64,000 nt of DNA, taken from contig JAPEIS010000001.1 of NCBI GenBank assembly GCA_029531795.1, positions 2,914,001 through 2,978,000 of the forward strand, read 5' to 3'. Origin of the DNA: Sclerotinia nivalis. Lineage: Eukaryota; Ascomycota; Leotiomycetes; Helotiales; Sclerotiniaceae. The notes beneath the pieces were generated by a model. It did no database searches. It saw only the letters and a program-made list of their open reading frames with translations, and had not been told where the DNA came from. Every line of letters begins with the position of its first letter. Positions within the stretch are counted from its first letter, which is position 1. Below are positions 56,497 to 64,000 of this stretch, piece by piece. Position numbers and translations under genes: made by a program.

Positions 56497-58791
56497 TAGT
56501 TTAGTTGTGGGGATGGTTGCGGAGATGGTAGGTTTTGGATGGTCGATGAGTGGTTTGTGTTTATTTGGGTGATTGAAGGGAGGGATTGAGGGGATGGTTG
56601 GGTTGGATTGTTTTTGAGAGGGGAAGAGGGAGGAGTGGAAGAGCTGTATGGATAGTGATTAGGTTTATGTAGAGATGTTCGATGGTTGAGGATTGGAATT
56701 GAAGATTGAAAAATGGGATTGGGTGGGAATATAACACGTTGGGATATTTAAGGTCGGAACTTGGACTTTGGATATGAAATAGTGGGACGATAGGTGAGAT
56801 GAGGTCTATGTTTGTTATTTTGTGCTGGATGCTATAGATGATGAATGATGGAATGTTCAATGGAACTGAAGGTTCATGCACACATGAATTCATACTAGTC
56901 CTATGAAAATTGGGTTGCAAAATAAGTATAAGGATTCGAAAGCATTGCGATGACCAGTGGAAGGACACAATTCAACTGTAGACTACCCAGTCTGATATCT
57001 TGGTAGAAGTCCGCGCCATAAACATCTGAAATTGCCTCATTTCAACCTAAACGCAACCATTTTTATTGTATATCTCTTAGCATCAGACAAGCATTCGAGG
57101 TACTTCGCCATTCTACTAACCAAACCTAATTAGCACACTCACTCCACATCCCTAACAGTTGGTTGCACATCTCAAAACCGTAAGATAAGTACCCTATTGA
57201 CTGTCTGGGGCATACAAGTCAGAAAAAGATGGGCTAGGCACGTCGATGAGTGAAGGAGGAGGGAGGAGAGGCGAAGGCTGTGAGTAGTGATTATGAGAGT
57301 GGGAAGAAGTTGGCGATATTAGGGGCTATCGCTTCGATTTGTCGTATTCATTGGAGGATTTGGATTTGGATGAGGAGAGTGAGGATGAAAAGGAGATGAT
57401 ATTTCGGTGATCTGGGCCTGCAAAGATTTTGTGATATTAGCAAAGAGTGAAGGAATACCAGATGATGTTTGTACATCCCTTAGTACGCCGAATATTTATG
57501 GATGGCGCTCTCAGTGGTCGAAACTCAGATGGATGATCATTCGTGGGTCTAATTTGGATGATGTACTGTAGGTGTACCACGAGAAATCTTAGCACGTCAA
57601 GTTTTATACGTGCCGTTGATATTCCATGATTGCCGGTGCCCTTCGTGACATTTTTTAGACCTCAGTGTCTCTGGAGTATATGTCCGGGGAGTAAAGACTG
57701 ACATTTTCATGGATTCTGATATCAGAAACGAATAGCAATCAGTTCTATCGACATTATAAGTCTCAAAACTCGATAGCTTTCATGGCGTTAGATATCCGAA
57801 ATGAGCAGCAGCGACTTAAAACGAGCCGTGATATTTCTACTTGATGTGCTTAAATCTAGCAACAAAACGCGGCTCCACAAGATAATAGAGCAATGGGTGA
57901 AACGTCCGCAGACGAAGAAGAGATGATATGCCATGTGGTCATTGTCTTGCTTCACGTCTTTTCAGCGGCTAAAATAAATCCAATGTGAGAGTTTTCAGAC
58001 ATCAAATTGAATCACTTGAATGCAATTGGATTATCTCTATGAATAATGCCATTACTGATCCACCTGTGTCATAGGTAGTGTTGTTTAAAAATTGTCAAAC
58101 TGAGGATTTTTTTCAAATAGTCGTGAAAGTAAAATCTTGCATTAACGTCCCAGCTTTGCGGAGTTAATTCTCATAAAGAAATACTTGTCATATCGGCATT
58201 TGTGCTCTCCTTTCTAATAATGGCACGAAAAAGTATGTTGATCTTTAATAGATAAATTTAGGGCATGATCTGCCGCAGATTTGTTTCAGAATAATCTCAA
58301 CGCTCTTCCGTGCTTTCCATTCGCCCTCTGCCGGTGAGAAGACGCATTTTTAAACTCTATCGCACGGGCTTGGTGTTAGAGTTGCTAGATCGTTTCGCAG
58401 GACACCAAAGATGGATATTTTTCCGAACTTGAGGCCTGCCTGTTTCAGTGTTTGACAGCTTTGCTGAATCCCAACTTTTCGGACGCTGAATCAACCGGAT
58501 GAAGATTTACTTCACGGCAATATGAATGCCGCATGAATTATGACATCAGTTATTTTGAGATTCGGCTCTGGAGCTCTCAGTTTGTGCTTGAACAAATGGA
58601 AAGTTTGCTCGGTGTGACGACATGGTAACTTCGATGCGATTCGTCCGAGGTTGCCACTAGGACTTCCGACATGGTGACCAAATGTTTGGATATATAATCC
58701 ACCGTCCTAAGTTTTCCTGATAATTTACCAGTGAATTGAATTATAGCCCTCAGAGACTAATAAACTATAACTTACCAACGAAATAAACATC

Positions 58792-59443
58792 ATGCATTTC
58801 CCCCAATTTTCAGCAATTGCCTTGATGGCAGTTAGTCTTGTAGCTGGTGGTAAGTCTTCTAGTATCTACTTTGTATGTATCATCAGCTAACCTACGTCAG
58901 TCCCGACACAAGCGCCCAGTGCACCAGATGCAAAAACTCATACTGTTGTTGTCGGCTCAAGCAACAGTTCTCTACTCGTGTTCACGCCACAAGAGATCAC
59001 CGCAAAACCTGGTGATAAAGTAGAATTCCAATTCTCCGAAAGAAACCATACCGTCACACAATCCACATTCGATTCGCCGTGCGAGCCAATGGCCAACGCA
59101 ATTAATAGCGGCTTCGTTCCAACGAAGGCAAATGAAAGCATGATCACCACTTTTACTATGACGGTCAATAGTACAGCCCCGATGTTCATGTATTGTGCGC
59201 AAGGAAAACATTGTCAGAAAGGAATGGTTTTGACAATTAATGCATCGTGAGAAATCCCCATTCCACGCGTCTGCTGTGAATTTTGACTGATGATTATTCA
59301 GGAACGGAACACAAAATCTCGGCACATATAGAGCAGCAGCAGCAAAGGCAGCGAAGAACGTTCCAGCAGCCAAGGTTGGCGGTGGTGTTTTGGGACAGAT
59401 TTCGGCCGATAAGGCAACCACGGTTCCGCTACGACGGATTTGA
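58792..59443 (+). CDS. Secreted cupredoxin (extracellular serine-rich/blue-copper-like protein)
   Basis: Exon 1 is 58792-58849, exon 2 58901-59246 and exon 3 59302-59443, with introns of 51 and 55 nt (branch GCTAAC in the first), giving 181 residues. Residues 1-19 form a signal peptide (FSAIALMAVSLVAG). The single cupredoxin domain (~35-130) has THTVVVGS, FTPQEITAKPGDKVEFQF and the type 1 copper ligands: His in RNHTVTQS, then Cys-x(5)-His in YCAQGKHC and Met in QKGM, so copper binding is plausible. The tail is Ala-rich and ends TTVPLRRI without the hydrophobic GPI signal common in this family. A secreted electron carrier or copper buffer is inferred; no enzymatic role is known. Confidence 0.85.
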
Positions 59444-60555
59444 AGGAGGAAAGGGTGTAAAGCGAGTTCTTTTTGGTGATTTGGTTCATTTCTGGATAAC
59501 GGCATGCTTATTGGAGGCGCAGGTCAGGAATGTTCCACAAACGGTTCAGGTAACCGCGTGTATTGTTTCGTGTAGAATACCCATTGCTTATTTGATTCTG
59601 TTTCCTTAACATCTTCTGACTATGCTTTCCAGTTGATAATGTCCGCAACTCAGGCTACACTATTCAACGTGAAGTCATGTAGGATGTGAAGGGAATGACG
59701 GCTGCAAACCTCGAGCTACACCATTCGCGCTTGAGTCTCTTTGAATCGTAATCCGAATATCTTCACATCAACAACCACCAGTCTTATTCCAGTGGAAAGA
59801 TCTGCAATTCAAAGATCATATCATTGAACTCTTCAAATTAATACAATCTTGATGCAAATGCATGTGGAAAAACGTGCAGTTTCAGAATGAAACCGGAACA
59901 TTGCATTGACCTATCGAGAAGAGGTTGTTTGGTTTGATTAGTCATCGCTTGACACCAAGACTACTTTTACCTCCTCCCAAAGTTGACGTCGACGTTCCAA
60001 CGGAGGATCTTCAAAATGTGAAAAGATATCCAAAATCGTTGACAACTAGCCTTCATCTGTCAGTCTGTTTTAACTCAGCAAGGGCTCTGAATTCATCTCT
60101 TTTTTTGGATAACATCATTTACATCAATTGAATATTCTCATCTTATTTTTCAGATACATTCTATCGATCTTTGACATATATATATATTTATATATATAAC
60201 AATATCTTATTGAGCAAGCGAGGCCTTCCAAGCGCTCAATTATCCATCTTCGATCTCAACTAGCGCCTGAGTGGTCCTTCATCTACCAATAGGCCTGAAC
60301 CCTGAAATCACTAAACCTTGAAATGGACGATACTTATATTGTATATATAAAACAAGATAAATGTGATGAAAATTAATGATCAGCGAATGCAAAAATTGAT
60401 TAAACCATCTAAACCAAAAAGATAGATGGAAAAGCCATACCAAAGAGATATGTATCCATTCCATCCCAATACCGAAACCGAGACCGAAACCAGTCTAGTA
60501 AATAAAGAGCACTAATATATACAATAAAACCACCCAGGAATGTTAACCACCTCTC
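59444..60555. other. Convergent 3' spacer between cupredoxin and GH92
   Basis: About 1.1 kb between the 3' ends of two convergent genes. A pure TA-rich run (near 60177-60198) is the only notable feature. The short ORFs are chance. Confidence 0.5.
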
Positions 60556-63087
60556 CTAATAACCCCCTCTAACCGCCCTCCTCGTCCCCGCCGCCGTCTC
60601 ACTCGCCGGACTCGGCACCCTCTCCCCATTCTCATCCCACGCACTCGGTTCACTCCCAAGCACAAACTCCATCAACCCGCCCTCCTCAAAAACATCACTC
60701 CACTTCACCCAATTCTTATTCCACTCAACACCATTCACCTTCAAACTCTGCACATAATAATTACTATCCCCATTTCCATCACCGCCCGTGCTGGTTATCG
60801 TTAATGTTTTTCGATCATATGGTGAAGATCCACTGGGACCGAGGTCTATGGTTGTGGATTCGAACCAGGGGGATGTGATTAGGAAATTGGGGGTCGCGGT
60901 TATGGGGTAGAGACCGAGCATATTCCATATGAGCCATGTTTGCATGGCGCCTGCGTCGGAGTTGCCGGGGAGGCCGCCAGGAGAGAGATTGTAGGTTTTG
61001 GCTACTTTGCGTGATTGGTATGTTGAGCGGGATTGGTTGTTGATGAAGTTGTAGAGGTAGGGGACATTGAATGTACTGGGTTGTGTTAGTTTTTAGGTAA
61101 TTTTTGTCTCAGATGAGTGAATAAAGAAGATGGGAAGACATACACCTCATTTGTACCATCGAAGATAATACCTCCTGGATCATTAGGATTCGCTCCAACT
61201 GTAAACATAGTATCCAATCTATCATAAAACGTGGCATCTCCTCCCATGTATTCAATAATGGTATCCATATCATGAATATCACCCCATGAATAATGCCACG
61301 AACTTCCTTCATAAAATGGATCACCCCAATAGCCATCATTAAGTAAAGGATTCACAGGCACAAAAGGCGTCGAAGAACCAGCTGCTGTGCGGGGAACTAC
61401 AAAACCAGAGTATCCAATGGAAGTCAAATTGTGATTCCAATGATTCCTCCAGTTTCGCGAGCGAGCGAGATATTTCGCTGCATCATCTGTTTTTCCCAAT
61501 CCCCTGGCTACTTGATAAAGTGAAAAATCATTGTATGCGTAATCGACGGCTCGAGAACCGGCACGACTATATGTGGGCGTGATATAACCATATTTTTTCC
61601 AGTCGGGTAATGCACCTCTCCCTTCCTTTGTTGATGAATCAGGGGCCATTGGGTCAGGTGGAACTGTGTTGTTTGGTTGAACTTCGGCATCTTTCACCAT
61701 GGCTGCGTAGCCATCGTTCCAATTAATTTGACCTCTGACACCTTTCACATAAGCATCGGCTAGAACATTGTCTGCATTGGAACCACCTTGAGTTCGACCA
61801 TTGTAGTTAGAAGAGCGAGCATCTGGCATATATCCATCGTGGCGCCAGATATCAATCAAAGAACGAATGTATTCTTCGTAAGCGGTGGGTTGAAGAACGT
61901 GGAAAAGAGATGTGCTGCAACGAAATAGATCCCAAAGAGTGAATATATCTTGATAGTATGGTTCAGTGGATGTCCATTTTGGATTTTCTCCTGTTTGATT
62001 TGTCGGGAGAAGATTCATGAAATACATGGAGGTATATAGTAATCCAAGGTTTGTGGCATTGGTAGAAGTAGTTGTAATCCTTGATAGAACTTGGTTATTC
62101 CAGACAGACTTAGTATCTGACACGACAGTGGAAAATGTGGTATCATGTGGGATCTCATTATTGACATTCTGACATGCCTTCTCCTTGGAGATCCAAGAAA
62201 TCCCAACACGTGAGGCGACCGCGGTTGTATTGAACGTATAGAGTCCACCAACGGCGGTATTCAGATTGGCTGCAGTAGCCGACTTATTGGGCTGAAGGAC
62301 ACTACCAGCACCGGTATTTGTGTAGACATTCGAAGCCGAAGGTGTTATGTTAAAATAACCGCCTTGATAAATCAGCGTGAATCAGGAATCGTACGATACA
62401 TAGAACACTTACATGAATATATCGTCCAATCAGGGGATCTATTCCATCCGTTATTGTACACTCCCGATGCCTCATAATGTCCATCTGGAAATATTTGAAA
62501 ACTACCTCCATCATATGCTTGACTCAAACCTTGACCTCTGAACGAAGGGAGCACATGGCTCACATCAATCAAAATATTGTTGGCAGTACTTGTAGTTGGA
62601 AATGTGTATTGATACAATCCAGCATGTGAAGTAGCAGCAAGCTCGACAATAACATTGTCACTTGTCTGAGCCCGATAGTAGCCCACAGAACCTTGGTCTG
62701 GGACTGCTCTGCCGACAGTTTTGCCTGACAAAGGGTTTGTGATTGTCCCTAGTAGAGGCAGTTGAGCAACCGTTCCATATTTTGGTGCCCCTCCGGTGCC
62801 TTGCTCATGCATCAAACTGAAGCCAGAGAAATTTCCATTGGGAAGATAGCCAGAGTACGAGTCTGTACCCTGGATAAGGAGATCCGGACCAAGTTTGACC
62901 ATTCCCCAAGGTCGAGCGACACCAGGGAAATCATTGCCACCATTCTGTGTTCCAGTACTTATGTTGTTAGATACTATTTACATCGAAAAGTTCAATATAC
63001 TTACAACACATTCACATATTGTGAAAAATCTGCTTGGGCTTGGACGAAGTCCAATATAAGAAGCGGAAAGACCCATACTAAATTCAT
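60556..63087 (-). CDS. Secreted GH92 alpha-mannosidase
   Basis: Exons on the minus strand are 63087-63005, 62957-62413, 62362-61144 and 61075-60556, giving 788 residues; introns are 47, 50 and 68 nt with GT/AG ends and consistent phase. Residues 1-18 are a signal peptide (VWVFPLLILDFVQA). The N-terminal beta-sandwich begins with the GH92 hallmark NGGNDFPGVARPWGMVKLGPD. The alpha/alpha barrel contains WRHDGYMPDARSSN, QGGSNADNVLADAYVKG and GNSDAGAMQTWLIWNMLGLYPI, all family-typical. GH92 enzymes are calcium-dependent exo-mannosidases, mostly alpha-1,2, trimming N- or O-linked mannan. Secretion suggests use on extracellular or host glycoproteins. The length fits the family (~760-800). Confidence 0.93.
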
Positions 63088-64000
63088 GATTCAGAAATTT
63101 GCTATGGGTAGCTTGAGGGAATGAATTGCAAAATGGCTATTATGAGGGTTTTTATAGAACTCTACATGTCTAGGGTTCTATGTTGGAAAGGATTGAATTT
63201 CGTAGTAGTTGCCTAGATAGGATATGTTTGAAAGGCTATGTTTTTGGGGCGCATGGGTAAAATGGGAATATAAGACCACATCCTTTCACGGGGGAAATTA
63301 TAGCAATCAATGATGCAGTACAACCCAAAAGTTCTATTAGAAATTCGTGAATGTTTAAAGAAAGAAAGGTGATTGGAAGTGAAGTCACTTGGATTGTGCA
63401 ACTCATACACATGGTAGGAAGAACATGCCAGGAATCTCCCGTATTTAGAATAATCAAGATCTAGATTCGAAACTGCCGAACTACTTGCACCCTAGGGTGG
63501 TGATCATCTTCTCTATTCACTGACATCGTCACTTGATAGTCCATAGTACAGTGATTCACTCTAAAACGTCTTAGTCTTATTAACCTTGATAAAAGTCAAT
63601 GTGAACCTCAATATCTACTGTTGAGCCACACGTGCGAAAGACGTGAGACCTTATTGTAGTATTGGTGATTGTTCTCCTGATCCCGGAGTCCAATGAACTG
63701 CCTGAGAAGTTGTGGGGTTCATCGGATAAAGTCTCTTTTCCGATGTAACACTATCCAACCACGACAACGAAAAGAACCTCATGGTGTTTTTAAAACCATC
63801 ACAGGTGAGAAGATGTATATAGAATATTGTAGAGACATGCATAAAGTCGATCTTTTGTGATAAATTCCGGCCCGGAGCCAAGAATCAACTATGATCCTCA
63901 AGTCATAAGGTAATGAGATGGTGAGAATTAAGAAATGTTGAATGTAGCATCTCAACACTTTGGTTAAATGCAAGTTGAGATTTTCTGATTTTCAGGGGTT
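63088..64000. other. Right-end spacer, GH92 promoter side
   Basis: About 900 bp upstream of the minus-strand GH92 gene. The short ORFs have no recognisable content and no repeat stands out. A neighbouring gene beyond the window edge cannot be judged. Confidence 0.45.

Larger units (their letters stand above)
55139..58791. other. 3.6 kb repeat-rich spacer
   Basis: No gene is called. The left part contains (ATCTTT)n-like runs near 55428-55455, a 104-bp element (55742-55845), a GGGTAAA array, a 14-bp minisatellite and a TTTGG array. The part from 57.0 to 58.8 kb is ordinary non-coding sequence leading into the cupredoxin promoter. Confidence 0.5.

Noticed and set aside
56561..56968. 135-codon minus-strand ORF rich in Ile/Pro/His
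   Set aside because: Low-complexity reading of a purine-rich non-coding tract next to minisatellites.

Overview
The window looks like nuclear DNA of a filamentous ascomycete, most likely a leotiomycete of the Botrytis/Sclerotinia type (inference). The signs are intron-bearing genes with 45-72 nt introns (GTRNGY donors, CTAAC/CTGAC-like branch sites), long UTR-like spacers, a Tad1-type LINE with repeat-induced point (RIP) mutations, and a laccase/cupredoxin/GH92 secretory set. There are no bacterial features, CRISPR arrays or rRNA genes, and no tRNA I would defend.

Layout. 1-0.5 kb: the 3' end of a membrane-protein gene. 1-1.9 kb: a decayed minus-strand gene of the DUF7726 type, followed by a ~200 bp MITE. 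2.4-8.4 kb: a Rif1 orthologue carrying PP1-docking motifs. 9.5-10.5 kb: glucose-6-phosphate 1-epimerase. 10.5-13.7 kb: a gene-poor, strand-asymmetric spacer. 13.7-20.2 kb: a complete but RIP-killed LINE with a 13-bp target duplication, itself interrupted by a ~528 bp LTR-like repeat. 20.2-23.6 kb: spacer. 23.6-33.2 kb: a lipid/sphingoid kinase, a degenerate kinase-like protein with a MITE in its promoter, a 61-aa Cys-rich mini-protein, an F-box protein and a type II membrane glycosyltransferase.

33.9-44.6 kb is the most unusual part. It is a run of at least seven small coiled-coil genes and remnants (minus strand 33.9-39.3 kb, plus strand 40.1-42.1 kb). Several share an internal block A-R/Q-D-x-x-I-x-x-L-x-K-E and a C-terminal block L-E-D-W-R-x(3,5)-K/E-x-L. 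Two also share an intron with an odd GTTCGT donor. Some copies are broken by frameshifts or stops, and a second, inverted copy of the LTR-like repeat sits inside the array. The array ends at a three-exon gene that joins a single TFIIB-type cyclin repeat to a PHD finger and a coiled coil, an architecture I do not recognise.

45-64 kb: a decayed fragment; a STRIPAK FHA/tail-anchor protein (PRO45/HAM-4/SLMAP type); the five-exon TIM23 subunit Mgr2/Romo1; a 2.9 kb spacer; a laccase; a 3.6 kb spacer with a 104-bp TG..CA element and several minisatellites; a secreted cupredoxin; and a secreted GH92 alpha-mannosidase.

Most single-copy genes are unrelated housekeeping genes (telomere/replication timing, sugar metabolism, lipid signalling, STRIPAK signalling, mitochondrial import). 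The right-hand end groups three secreted enzymes. Exon joins were derived by hand from splice sites and reading phase and have no transcript support.
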